The position numbers and the translations under genes are program-made. Positions 27,489-36,067 of a stretch of DNA of 64,000 nucleotides are shown piece by piece. The notes beneath the pieces are model-generated. The model was given only the letters and a program-made list of their open reading frames with translations, did not search any database and was not told the DNA's origin. Origin of the DNA: Streptomyces melanogenes (GTDB taxonomy: Bacteria; Actinomycetota; Actinomycetes; Streptomycetales; Streptomycetaceae); contig NZ_BMTS01000007.1 in the NCBI RefSeq assembly GCF_014649795.1, forward strand, positions 124,001 to 188,000, written 5' to 3'. Numbering within the stretch: position 1 is the first letter of the stretch; each line of letters starts with the position of its first letter.

Positions 27489-29024
27489 CTAGTGCGCCTC
27501 CTGGCCGCTGTCCGGGACCCGGGTGGCCCACATCTGCAGTCGCTCCGACCACCGCTGGCCCGTCCCGTTCTGCTTCTGCCGGGACAGCCGCTCGGTGTGG
27601 CCGCGCAGCGCGGTGTGCAGCCCGTCCCAGAGCGTGCCGTCGGTGCGGTCACGCGGATCGGGGTCGATCAGCACCACGCCGATCACCGGGATGTTCAGGT
27701 CCGCTAGCTGCCGCGCCACGGTGTGCAGCCAGGCGGCGCTGCCGTGCCCGGCGCGCACGACGAGCACGGTCTGGTCACCGAGGTACTGGAGGTCGGTCCA
27801 CGCCGTGCCGGGCGCGACCGAGCCGACGCCGAAGCGGCGCTGCGTGGGCGCGATCTCGGCGGCGTCCTTGCCGCTGACCACGGTCGGGCCGTCCGGCTTG
27901 TTGCCGTGATCGGCCAGCTGCGGGCCGGGCAGACCGTCGATGATCACCACGGGCCCGTCCGGTGCCAGTGCCTCGGCGAGGTCCAGGGCGATCACGCTCG
28001 TGCTGCGCGCGCAGCCCAGTTCCAGCAGCGACACCGGTTCCGTGGAGCCGCGTACGGTACGGGCCAGGCTCGTGGTGAGCCGTTCGCGCGCCGCCCGGGT
28101 CCGTTTGCGCTGCCACGGGCGGCGCGGGCGCAAGGCCGTGCGGCGCAGCTCCGCGATGACCGAGGCGCCCAGGTTCGCCGCGATGTCCCGGCGCAGCACG
28201 GGGCGGTCCGCGACCACCGCGGTGACCGCGGAGATCGCCAGCCCGACGACGAGCCCGAGGACGAGCCCGATCAAGGCGTTGGTGGCGGCGGCCTTGGGCA
28301 CGGAGTGCGGCACCGCGCGCGGGGCGTCCACGATCTGCGTACCGGAGATGACCTTGGGCGCCCCGGTGCGCGCCTCCGCGGCGCGCTGGTCGAAGTCGGA
28401 GATGCGCGAGGTGAGTTCGGCCCGGCGGGCGAAGAGCGACTCGCTGTTCGCCGACGCCTTCGGGTCGCTGGTCGGGGGGCGGTTCCCGATCGACTTGTTG
28501 ACCTGGGCGAGCTCGTCCTTCATCCGGTCGCGCTGGTCGAGCAGGGCCTTGGCCTCGGCCTTCGCGGTCTCCTGCATCCGCTGCACGTGGTCCGCGATGA
28601 ACGCGTCGGCCAGCGCCTTGGCCCGGGCCACGGCCTCCGTGTCGCTGGCGCCCTTCACCTCGATCTGCATCAGGTTGTTGGTCACGCCGGTGCCCCGGTA
28701 GTCCGCGATGAAGTCTTCCGGCTTGTCATGGGACTTGAGGGACTGCAGGGCCTTGGCGGCGATCCGCGTGGTCCCCAGGAGCTGGACGTCGGTACGGATC
28801 AGTGTTCCGGAGTCGTTGGGCTGGTCCTCCTGATGCGCGACCAGCAGCTTGGTCACCGCGGTCGGGGGCGGCACCATCACGACCGACATCGCCGCGCCGA
28901 TCAGCAGCCCGAGCAGCGCCAGGGTGGCCCAGAGGCGGCGGCGCCTGCGCACCGCCACCACCAGCGGCTGCAGGTCGATCAGCGGAGCGGCGGCCGACGG
29001 CTCCGAAGTCTTGCTGGTCGTCAC
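27489..29024 (-). CDS. Wzz-like chain-length protein with degenerate C-terminal ATPase-like domain
   Basis: 511 aa. First membrane helix about residues 32-52, a mostly helical periplasmic-side domain (QRMQETAKAEAKALLDQRDR), second helix about 262-285, then a cytoplasmic tail of roughly 220 residues. That tail looks like a BY-kinase/MinD-like fold (VVIIDGLPG, DQTVLVVRAGH, VIGVVLIDPDP), but the P-loop position reads LELGCARSTSVIA without a GK(S/T). Likely controls polymer length or export, not ATP-driven phosphorylation. GTG 29024 overlaps the previous Wzz-like stop. Confidence 0.82.
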   Translation of the reverse strand: MTTSKTSEPSAAAPLIDLQPLVVAVRRRRRLWATLALLGLLIGAAMSVVMVPPPTAVTKLLVAHQEDQPNDSGTLIRTDVQLLGTTRIAAKALQSLKSHDKPEDFIADYRGTGVTNNLMQIEVKGASDTEAVARAKALADAFIADHVQRMQETAKAEAKALLDQRDRMKDELAQVNKSIGNRPPTSDPKASANSESLFARRAELTSRISDFDQRAAEARTGAPKVISGTQIVDAPRAVPHSVPKAAATNALIGLVLGLVVGLAISAVTAVVADRPVLRRDIAANLGASVIAELRRTALRPRRPWQRKRTRAARERLTTSLARTVRGSTEPVSLLELGCARSTSVIALDLAEALAPDGPVVIIDGLPGPQLADHGNKPDGPTVVSGKDAAEIAPTQRRFGVGSVAPGTAWTDLQYLGDQTVLVVRAGHGSAAWLHTVARQLADLNIPVIGVVLIDPDPRDRTDGTLWDGLHTALRGHTERLSRQKQNGTGQRWSERLQMWATRVPDSGQEAH

Positions 29025-30388
29025 GCGGAACCCCCCGAGGAATGGCCGTGCACCGCGGGCTCCGGAGCGGCGTCGTCCGGAGACGGAGCGGTGGTTCGCG
29101 TCGTCCGGGTCCGGACGGTGACGGCGACGACGGTGCCGACGACCTCGTGCCCCGCGTCCGCGCACGCCTCGGCGATGCCGGCGAGCTCGTCCGCGGTCCA
29201 GCTGCCCGCGCTGAGCACGACCAGGGCACCGGATTCGGTGTCGCGGTCCGGCACCAGGGGCTGCGCCACCTCGACGCCCACCACCCGCAGCAGCGGACCG
29301 TGCTCGGCCTCGGCGACGAGCTGTTCGGCCGCCAGCCGGGCGGTTGCGTCGCCGTGCGGTACGACGACCAGCAGCCGCCGGGGAGCAGGCAACTGGTCCC
29401 GCAGACGGGCGCACACCCGCCGGTAGCGGGTCCGTCTGCTGTCCTCGTCGCCGGACATCTGCGGGACCGGTACGTCCCACCGGGTGTCGAGGCCGAGGAG
29501 CCGGCGGACCACGGCCCGCGGGCCGCGCTCTTCCGCCCGGTGCGCGGGCCGTTCGCCGGGTACGTCGACGGTGCCGAGGAGGGTTGCGCCCAGGGCCGCG
29601 GTGATGTCCGGTTCGGTGCGCAGCCGGCGGTTCATCCGCGCGGCGGTGAGGTGGCCGATGACCGCGAGCAGGAAGGCCAGCAGTGCCCCGCCGGCGATGA
29701 GCTGCGTCCTCGTCGGCGGTGCCTCGCTGGTCGGCCGGGGCGCGGGCCCCATGACGACCATGCCGGCCTTGGTGGCCGTCGGGTTGGCCTCGTCGAGTTT
29801 CTTCATGGCGTCCTGCAGCGCGGTGCGCATCTTCTCCAGTTCGGTGCGGGCCTGCACGCTCTCCACGGTCTTGCCCGGGTCGGCCGCGTTGGACAGGTCG
29901 GTGATGCGGCGGCTGGCCTCCGCGACCTTCTGCCGCAGTGCCTCGGAGTTGGTGGCGGCGTCGGTGTCGGCGTTGCTGCCCGAGATCCGCGCGGCGAACG
30001 TGACGAACTCCTTGGCCAGCTGGTCGGAGAGCCGCTGGGCGCGCTCCGGGGTGTCGGCCGTGCCGGAGATCTTGATGATGTTTCCGTCGGCGGCCTTGGC
30101 GCTCACCCGACCCCGCAGGTCGTTGCCCTTGACGCCCTTCCAGCCGAGCGCGGCGGCCGTGCGGTCGACCACCGCCGAACTCGTCGCGATCTGTGCCTGG
30201 GTGAGCAGCTCGCGCTCCTCCCACTGCCCGGGCAGCAGGACCGGTGCCGACGCCGTGTAACTGGGCGGATTGAGCATGGAGGTGCCGTAGCCCAGGAGCG
30301 CGCCCACCACGGTGAGGAGGGTGAGGAGCCGCCAGCGCCGACGGAGAATCCGCCCGATGGTGACCAGGCGTATCGTGTCATCGCTCAA
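29021..30388 (-). CDS. second Wzz-like chain-length protein
   Basis: 455 aa. Helix about residues 20-40 (LLTLLTVVGALLGYG), an external Wzz domain, second helix about 222-240, then a cytoplasmic tail with MinD-like strands (RRLLVVVPHGDATARLAAEQL, GALVVLSAGSW) but no GK(S/T) loop, tyrosine cluster or Walker B that I can identify. The start appears to be TTG 30388, inside the end of the upstream GT4 gene (11-nt overlap); no in-frame ATG/GTG is near. A tandem pair with the next gene suggests a heteromeric co-polymerase. Confidence 0.8.
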   Translation of the reverse strand: MSDDTIRLVTIGRILRRRWRLLTLLTVVGALLGYGTSMLNPPSYTASAPVLLPGQWEERELLTQAQIATSSAVVDRTAAALGWKGVKGNDLRGRVSAKAADGNIIKISGTADTPERAQRLSDQLAKEFVTFAARISGSNADTDAATNSEALRQKVAEASRRITDLSNAADPGKTVESVQARTELEKMRTALQDAMKKLDEANPTATKAGMVVMGPAPRPTSEAPPTRTQLIAGGALLAFLLAVIGHLTAARMNRRLRTEPDITAALGATLLGTVDVPGERPAHRAEERGPRAVVRRLLGLDTRWDVPVPQMSGDEDSRRTRYRRVCARLRDQLPAPRRLLVVVPHGDATARLAAEQLVAEAEHGPLLRVVGVEVAQPLVPDRDTESGALVVLSAGSWTADELAGIAEACADAGHEVVGTVVAVTVRTRTTRTTAPSPDDAAPEPAVHGHSSGGSA

Positions 30389-31661
30389 TGGTGCGGCCTC
30401 CTACCTGTGCGCAGGCAGCGGCGTAGGCGGCGAGCAGCGATTCCTGGGAGTTGCGCCAGGAAAGCTGCCCGCTGATCCGCTCCTGGCCGATCTTGCCCAT
30501 CCGGGCCCGTCTCTCCGGATCGTCCAGGAGCAGCGCGATGAGCTTGGCGAATTCGGCCTCGTCGTTGGCCGGTGCGTATACGGCGGCGTCCCCTGCGGAG
30601 ACGCGCGCCTCCCGGAGGTCGAACGAGACGATCGGCCGGCCCATCGCCATGTACTCCAGGACCTTGTTCATGGTCGACACGTCGTTGAGCGGGTTGCGCG
30701 GGTCGGGGGAGAGGCACACGTCCGCGGTGGAGAGGTAGCGCACCAGATCGGCGTCCGGAATACGCCCGGTGAACTGCACCTGGTCGGAGAGGCCCAGTTG
30801 CCGGGACAGCTCCACCATCGCGTCGTAGGCGTCGCCCGCGCCGACGAACACCGCGTGCCAGTCGTCCCGCCCGAACTCGTCGCGCAGCTTGGCGAGAGAG
30901 CGCAAGGCGTAGTCGACGCCGTCCTGCGGGCCCATGACGCCGAGGTAGCACAGCAGATGGGGCTTGCCGCGCTTCAACTCCGGTTCGGGCGGCACCGGTT
31001 GGAACCGGTCGACCTGGGGTGCGCTGCGCACCACGAAGACGTCTTCCGGCCGTATACCACCACGGCGTATCGCGACGTTGCGGTAGCTCTCGTTCGTGGC
31101 GAGCACGACGTCCGCGGCCCGGTAGGTCCGCCGTTCCAGCGCGCACACGGCGCGGTAGAGCAGGTCCTCGCCGCGGTCGAACCGGGAGAGGTACAGCTCG
31201 GGCACCAGGTCGTGCTGGTCGAAGACGAACCGCGCGCCACGCCGCCTGAGCCACCGCGCCGCCAGGAACAGCAGGTCGGGCGGGTTGCAGGCGTGGACCA
31301 CGTGGACCGGGCCGACCTTGCGGGCCAGCCGGGCCGTGTGCCACAGCGCCGATCCGTACTCCCGAAGGTACCCGGCCGGACCTCCGGTGGCCGCGCGCAG
31401 CGGGTAGCGGTGGATCCGCACCTCGTCGATCTCCGCCTCCGCCTCCGTGTCCCGCTTCTCCCCCCGGGGGCAGATGACGTGCACGTCCCAGCCCGCGTCG
31501 CGCAGCGTCGTGCACTCCTGCCACACCCGCCGGTCGAACGGCACCGACAGGTTCTCCACCAGGATCAGCGCGCGCCGGCCCGGCCGCGCGCCGGCGGTGG
31601 TGTCTTCGGACGATGTGTTACCAAGCAAGGCCCACGTACCCAGGTTCGGTCCGGCGCGCAT
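30378..31661 (-). CDS. family 4 glycosyltransferase (WbuB-like)
   Basis: 427 aa, GT-B fold. LILVENLSVPFDRRVWQE near residue 32, HVVHACNPPDLLF, QHDLVPELYLSRF, and in the C-domain LCYLGVMGPQDGVDYAL and STMNKVLEYMAMGRPIVSFDL around the donor site. It should add the second or later sugar to the lipid-linked precursor. Start uncertain: ATG 31661 overlaps the upstream dehydrogenase by 44 nt, whereas in-frame TTG 31628 would overlap by 11 nt. The family homology begins only near residue 29, so either is possible. Confidence 0.86.
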   Translation of the reverse strand: MRAGPNLGTWALLGNTSSEDTTAGARPGRRALILVENLSVPFDRRVWQECTTLRDAGWDVHVICPRGEKRDTEAEAEIDEVRIHRYPLRAATGGPAGYLREYGSALWHTARLARKVGPVHVVHACNPPDLLFLAARWLRRRGARFVFDQHDLVPELYLSRFDRGEDLLYRAVCALERRTYRAADVVLATNESYRNVAIRRGGIRPEDVFVVRSAPQVDRFQPVPPEPELKRGKPHLLCYLGVMGPQDGVDYALRSLAKLRDEFGRDDWHAVFVGAGDAYDAMVELSRQLGLSDQVQFTGRIPDADLVRYLSTADVCLSPDPRNPLNDVSTMNKVLEYMAMGRPIVSFDLREARVSAGDAAVYAPANDEAEFAKLIALLLDDPERRARMGKIGQERISGQLSWRNSQESLLAAYAAACAQVGGRTIER

Positions 31662-32934
31662 CGGCGTCGGGAAGGTGGATGAGGTCGATCAGCACCGGGC
31701 CGTCGCCATGGGGCAGCGCCGACAGGACGGCCGGATCCCTGGTCCCGACCAGGCACACCTCGGCGTGTTCGAGGACCTCGTCGACGGAGTCCGCGAGCAG
31801 CTGCGCGAGGTGCGGCAGCCGGGACTCGATGTACTCGCGGTTCGCGCCGATCAGCCGGGAGAGGCTCACGTTGGCGTCGTAGATCCGCAGGTCGTATCCC
31901 TTGCCGAAGAGCCGCTCCGCCAGCTCGACGAGCGGGCTCTCGCGCAGGTCGTCGGTGCCGGGTTTGAAGGACAGACCGAACAGGCCCACCCGGCGTCTGC
32001 CGGTGCGCTCGACCAGGTCCACCGCGCGCTGCAGATGGTCGGAGTTGGAGGGCAGCACGTGGGAGAGGATGGGCACCGAGACGTCGGCCCGCTGCGCCGC
32101 GTGGACCAGGCTGCGCAGGTCCTTGGGCAGGCAGGAGCCTCCGAAGGCGAAGCCGGGCCGCAGATAGGCGGGGCTGATGTTCAGCTTGCGGTCGGCCAGG
32201 AACACGTCGATCACCTGGTGCGAGTCCACCCCGAGCGCCTGGCACACCGCACCCAGCTCGTTGGCGAAGCCGATCTTGAGGCCGTGGAACGCGTTGTCCG
32301 CGTACTTGATCGCCTCGGCCGTCGGGACCGGCACCCGGAACACCTCGCCGGGCAGGCCGTCGTACAGCGCCGCCACCGCTTCGCCGCTGGCTCGGTCGAG
32401 TTCGCCGATGACGGTCTTGGGCGGGTCGAAGAAGTCCCGCACGCTCGTGCCCTCGCGCAGGAACTCCGGGTTGACCGCGACCCCGATGTCCACCCCGGCC
32501 GTGCCGCCGACGTACTTCTCCAGGATCGGGACCAGCAGGTTCAGACAGGTGCCCGGGAGCATGGTGCTGCGGAACACGACGGTGTGCCGCCCGCCCCGCT
32601 CGGCCAGTGCGGCGCCGATCTGCTCGGTGACCCGCTCCAAGTACGTGGTGCACAGGCTGCCGTTGGGCTCCGACGGTGTGCCCACGCAGATCAGCGACAC
32701 TTCGCTGCCCATGATCGCCTCGCGGACGTCGCCGGTGGCGCGCAGCGCACCGCTGCGTACGACCTCGGCGGTGAGCTCGCCGATCCGCTCCTCGACCACC
32801 GGGGCCTTGCCGTCGTTGACCAGGTCGACCTTCACCTGGCTGACGTCCACCCCGATGACCTCGTGCCCCAAGCTGGCCAGGCACGCGGCCGACACGCAGC
32901 CCACGTAGCCGAGCCCGAAAACGCTGACCCTCAT
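31618..32934 (-). CDS. GDP-mannose/UDP-glucose 6-dehydrogenase, AlgD-like
   Basis: 438 aa. NAD-binding VFGLGYVG at residues 5-12, NPEFLREG near 155-162, and the catalytic Cys268 within FAFGGSCLPKD. Both the stretch LNISPAYLRPGFAFGG and the Cys position resemble AlgD (GDP-mannose dehydrogenase) more than ordinary UDP-glucose dehydrogenases. It oxidises the sugar-nucleotide C6 to a carboxylate, giving GDP-mannuronate or UDP-glucuronate. ATG 32934 follows GGGAGGAA with 7-nt spacing. It supports a uronic-acid polymer, in line with the heparinase-type lyase downstream. Confidence 0.88.
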   Translation of the reverse strand: MRVSVFGLGYVGCVSAACLASLGHEVIGVDVSQVKVDLVNDGKAPVVEERIGELTAEVVRSGALRATGDVREAIMGSEVSLICVGTPSEPNGSLCTTYLERVTEQIGAALAERGGRHTVVFRSTMLPGTCLNLLVPILEKYVGGTAGVDIGVAVNPEFLREGTSVRDFFDPPKTVIGELDRASGEAVAALYDGLPGEVFRVPVPTAEAIKYADNAFHGLKIGFANELGAVCQALGVDSHQVIDVFLADRKLNISPAYLRPGFAFGGSCLPKDLRSLVHAAQRADVSVPILSHVLPSNSDHLQRAVDLVERTGRRRVGLFGLSFKPGTDDLRESPLVELAERLFGKGYDLRIYDANVSLSRLIGANREYIESRLPHLAQLLADSVDEVLEHAEVCLVGTRDPAVLSALPHGDGPVLIDLIHLPDADARRTEPGYVGLAW

Positions 32935-33007
32935 GACCCGTTCCTCCCCCCGCGCAGACCCTTGCGGCCTGCGGTCCCTGCGTCGGCCGGACAGTGGTTC
33001 CCGCGCA

Positions 33008-34486
33008 TCAGTAGGCCCCCTGTCCGTAGAGCACCGCACGCAGCGTCTTCCACAAGATGACGGTGTCCAGGGCGAGCGACCAGTCCTCGACGTACCGCAG
33101 GTCGAGGCGGACCGCCTCCTCCCACGGCAGGTCGCTGCGTCCGCTGATCTGCCACAGGCCGGTGAGCCCGGGCTTGACGAGGAGACGCCGCCGGATGTCC
33201 GGGCCGTACGCGGCGGACTCCTCCGGCAGCGGAGGCCGTGGGCCGACGAGCGACATGGATCCGGTGAGCACGTTGAACAGCTGTGGGAGTTCGTCGATCG
33301 AGTACCGGCGCAGCACCGCTCCCACCCGGGTCACCCGCGGGTCCCGGCGGAGTTTGAACAGCAGGCCCGCGCCTTCGTTGCGGTCGGCCAGCTCGGCACG
33401 TGCCTCGTCGGCCCGGGCGACCATGGTGCGGAACTTGAGAATGGTGAACTCGCGGCCGTCCTTGCCGACCCTGCGCTGGCGGTAGAACGCCCCACCCCGG
33501 CTGTCCACCAGCACGACCAGAGCCACGAACACCATCAGTGGTGCGAACAGCAGCAGCAGGAGGGCAGCGCCGAGCCGGTCGACGACTCCCTTGACCGCTC
33601 GGCGGCCTCCGGTGAAGGTCGGCATGCTGACCCGCAGCAGCGGTATCCCGAGCACCGCGTCGACGTGCAGTCGCGGGCCGGCCACCTCCATCAGTACGGG
33701 GGCCACGACCATCTCGGCGTCGCTGCCTTCGAGGTTCCAGGCCAGCCGCTGCAGCCGGTCCGGTGACCAGTGCGGGTCCGGTGTGACGGCGACGACGCGG
33801 TAGCCGTCGTGGCGGACGTGCTTGGCGACGTCTCCCAGTTGACCGACGACCGGCACTCCGTCCAGCTGGTCGGTGTCGAGCCCGCGACCGTCGGTCGTGC
33901 ACACCGCGTCTATGCGCCAGCCGAGGTGCGGGAACTTGCGGGTGCGGGTGATCAGGTCGCGTACGGTGTCCGGGCTGCCGGCGGCGAGCACCGGTCGCAG
34001 GCACCGTCCGTCTTTGCGCTGCTTGTGCAGCCAGAGGCGCAGCAGATAGCGCGTGGTCATGGTGACGAGTGCGATCGCGGGGATCGCGACGAAGATCCAG
34101 AGCTTGATGTTGCGCGAGGCGAGGGCGATCCCGCCGAGCGACAGGACGACGGCCGCCGTGCACAGTGAGCGCCCGAGTCTGCGGAATTCCTCGGCGCCCT
34201 GGCCGAGTACGGCCGGAGCCCATGCCCGGCTCACCGCGAGCGCCCCCAGGACCAGCAACTCGGTGCCGAAGGCGAGAATTCTCCACTTCTCGTGCCAGTT
34301 GGCCGCGTCGCGGGCTCCGAAGAAGATACCGATCCCCGCCACCACGAAAGCGGTTGCCAGGGTGTCGCTGGTGATCACAGCGCGGCGGTACCGCTGTTCC
34401 CAGTCGATCTCGGTTTGGCTGATTGTCCCGTTCTCCAGGCGTCTTCGCGCCGGTGGATACGGGCTGACTAATCCCTCCTGGCGCAC
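33008..34486 (-). CDS. polyprenyl glycosylphosphotransferase (priming enzyme of repeat-unit synthesis)
   Basis: 492 aa. Four N-terminal membrane helices, a central CoA-binding-like domain, a fifth helix (LGAALLLLLFAPLMVFV) and the bacterial sugar-transferase core: FYRQRRVGKDGREFTILKFRTM, PQLFNVLTGSMSLVGPRPP and KPGLTGLWQISGRS. It starts the repeat unit by moving a sugar-1-phosphate onto undecaprenyl phosphate. The usable in-frame start is GTG 34486, with TTA as codon 6 (bldA candidate). A better ribosome site and GTG lie at 34530 in another frame, separated by a C7 run (see findings), so the true N-terminus may be longer. First gene of the operon. Confidence 0.88.
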   Translation of the reverse strand: MRQEGLVSPYPPARRRLENGTISQTEIDWEQRYRRAVITSDTLATAFVVAGIGIFFGARDAANWHEKWRILAFGTELLVLGALAVSRAWAPAVLGQGAEEFRRLGRSLCTAAVVLSLGGIALASRNIKLWIFVAIPAIALVTMTTRYLLRLWLHKQRKDGRCLRPVLAAGSPDTVRDLITRTRKFPHLGWRIDAVCTTDGRGLDTDQLDGVPVVGQLGDVAKHVRHDGYRVVAVTPDPHWSPDRLQRLAWNLEGSDAEMVVAPVLMEVAGPRLHVDAVLGIPLLRVSMPTFTGGRRAVKGVVDRLGAALLLLLFAPLMVFVALVVLVDSRGGAFYRQRRVGKDGREFTILKFRTMVARADEARAELADRNEGAGLLFKLRRDPRVTRVGAVLRRYSIDELPQLFNVLTGSMSLVGPRPPLPEESAAYGPDIRRRLLVKPGLTGLWQISGRSDLPWEEAVRLDLRYVEDWSLALDTVILWKTLRAVLYGQGAY

Positions 34487-34530
34487 AGGCCCCCCCAGGT
34501 CACCAGTGGTTCGACGGGTTCGTCAAACAC
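34468..34530 (-). other. 20-codon upstream frame with strong ribosome site ahead of the priming transferase
   Basis: GTG 34530 follows GGGGGAGGA (34534-34542) with ideal spacing and reads VFDEPVEPLVTWGGLCARRD before TAG. It overlaps the annotated start of the glycosylphosphotransferase. Adding one base to the seven-C run at 34490-34496 would join it in frame to that gene, so this is either the real N-terminus shifted by an indel or a leader peptide. Not a separate gene of known kind. Confidence 0.4.
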
Positions 34531-35215
34531 TGTTCCTCCCCCTCGGAAGGCAGCCCCCCGCCTCCCGCGCATCACATCCCGGCTATTCCAAGTGCTATGC
34601 GAACAACCCACCCCGGCGGCATGACCCATGGGTCCTGCCGGATTCTCTGGGTGCACGGGACCCGTCGAAACCCCGGGTGCTCCCCGCACCCAAAGTCCCT
34701 GTCGGGAGCCGAGAATTGATCCCCCCTGGTCCGGTGCCGGGGACGCGACTTCTGGCTGTCCCCAGCGCCCGACCTAAAGATCATTATTGGTCGCCTCGTA
34801 CCTGAGCAGCTGACGCACGGACTCTAGACCATCGCAGCCGTTGTGTAGAGAGGATGTGTGTAATTTGTGCTCGCCTTTGAGACTGGATCAACCGACCGGT
34901 GAGCACCGGAAGGTGACGTGAAGCCATCGCTCGCTCCGGCGGCTTGCCCGGTCCCGGGCACAGCCTTTGCCCGGCAGGGGCATTGAGCTGCGGCGAGGCT
35001 TCTACGGAGCCGAGTTCGACCACGACTTCCCGCTGCTCGCGCACTATGACGTACCGCTGGACGGCGCCCGAAGCGGGTGGGGTGATTGACTTGATCGCGT
35101 CGGTGTTCGGCGGCATGTCCAAAAGCGCGCACAGGACATGAACGGCCGGTGCAATGATGTCAATCCTCCATGGCGACGTGCTCCATGAACGCCACCCGCC
35201 GTGGGTGCTCACCAG
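34531..35215. other. gene-poor intergenic region with a possible degraded frame
   Basis: About 690 bp separate the glycan operon promoter side from the methyltransferase stop. No complete gene with a good start is visible on either strand. On the + strand, 34979-35089 reads a short protein-like stretch (GIELRRGFYGAEFDHDF and on to HYDVPLDGARSGWGD, then stop) that looks like a real protein end without a start, possibly a decayed gene. The operon promoter is presumably at the left part, but no convincing -35/-10 pair stood out. Confidence 0.4.
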
Positions 35216-36067
35216 CTACGCGTCGGCTTGGCGCCGTGCCGTCACCAGGTAGGCGGTGCCGGGCCAGGGGCGCGCTCCCCTTCTCACTGTCCGTTCGGGA
35301 TGGTCGCGCCACGTCCGGCTCCAGCGGCGGGCCAGCCGGTCCAGTGGCGGCACCAGGGGTGTCACGTCGTAGTGCACCGCGTCCTGCGGTGCCAGCCCGG
35401 TCTCGCGCATCATCCGGCGCAGTCGGGCCAACCGGATCGCTCGGATACCGGACACGTCCGCGGCGTGCCGCGGTGTGCCGAGGAGTCGCTCGACGCGGCC
35501 GAGCACACGCAGTAACGGCCAGTAGAGGCACCACTCGACCAGGCGGTACGGGCTGAGCGGGTTGAGCATCGTCACCGCGACCAGCCCGCCCGGCCGCACC
35601 ACGCGCGCTATCTCGCGCAGCCCGTCGGCGGCGTCGGCGTACTCGAGCACGCCCATCGCGACGACGACATCGAAGTGTTTGTCGGGAAAAGGCATCTTCT
35701 CGACGCGCGCCACGGTTAACTCGACGTTGCTGGAGCCTTTCGAGCGAGCGGTGGCGGCATCAATCATTGCCGGGGACTGGTCGCATCCGGTGATCTGGAA
35801 TTTCTCGGGGCGGGTGTCGAGGAGATGCCGCACCAGCATGCCGGGCCCGCAACCCACGTCGAGCAGACGGCCCTGCGGTCCGGCGCGAAGTGCCTCGTCG
35901 ATCGCGTACAGTCGGGAACGGTAGTACCGTGCCGCCGGCCGCCAGCCCTCGTATGACGCGGCATAACTTGTCGCGTTGTCGGAGGTCAGATACTGCGCGA
36001 CTACGGCGGCGTCGCGTGCCGGACTTCCGGTACTGCGATTTGCCCATGCAATCCTGGATGGCGCCAT
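35216..36067 (-). CDS. class I SAM-dependent methyltransferase
   Basis: 283 aa. SAM-binding motif LLDVGCGPGMLV near residues 69-80, ITGCDQSPAMID, motif PFPDKHFDVVVAMGVLEYA and the post-motif RVVRPGG, typical of Methyltransf_11/UbiE-like enzymes acting on small molecules. ATG 36067 is preceded by AGGGGAG at good spacing. Two TTA codons lie in the frame (35717-35719 and 35513-35515), unusual for this genome and suggesting bldA-dependent translation. It is a lone gene 700 bp upstream of the glycan operon on the same strand. Whether it modifies the polysaccharide or another metabolite is unknown. Confidence 0.85.
   Translation of the reverse strand: MAPSRIAWANRSTGSPARDAAVVAQYLTSDNATSYAASYEGWRPAARYYRSRLYAIDEALRAGPQGRLLDVGCGPGMLVRHLLDTRPEKFQITGCDQSPAMIDAATARSKGSSNVELTVARVEKMPFPDKHFDVVVAMGVLEYADAADGLREIARVVRPGGLVAVTMLNPLSPYRLVEWCLYWPLLRVLGRVERLLGTPRHAADVSGIRAIRLARLRRMMRETGLAPQDAVHYDVTPLVPPLDRLARRWSRTWRDHPERTVRRGARPWPGTAYLVTARRQADA

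Noticed and set aside
34784-35212. 142-codon - strand frame in the 34.5-35.2 kb gap
   Set aside because: Composition is not protein-like and no start signal is seen; the opposite strand holds the more protein-like fragment.
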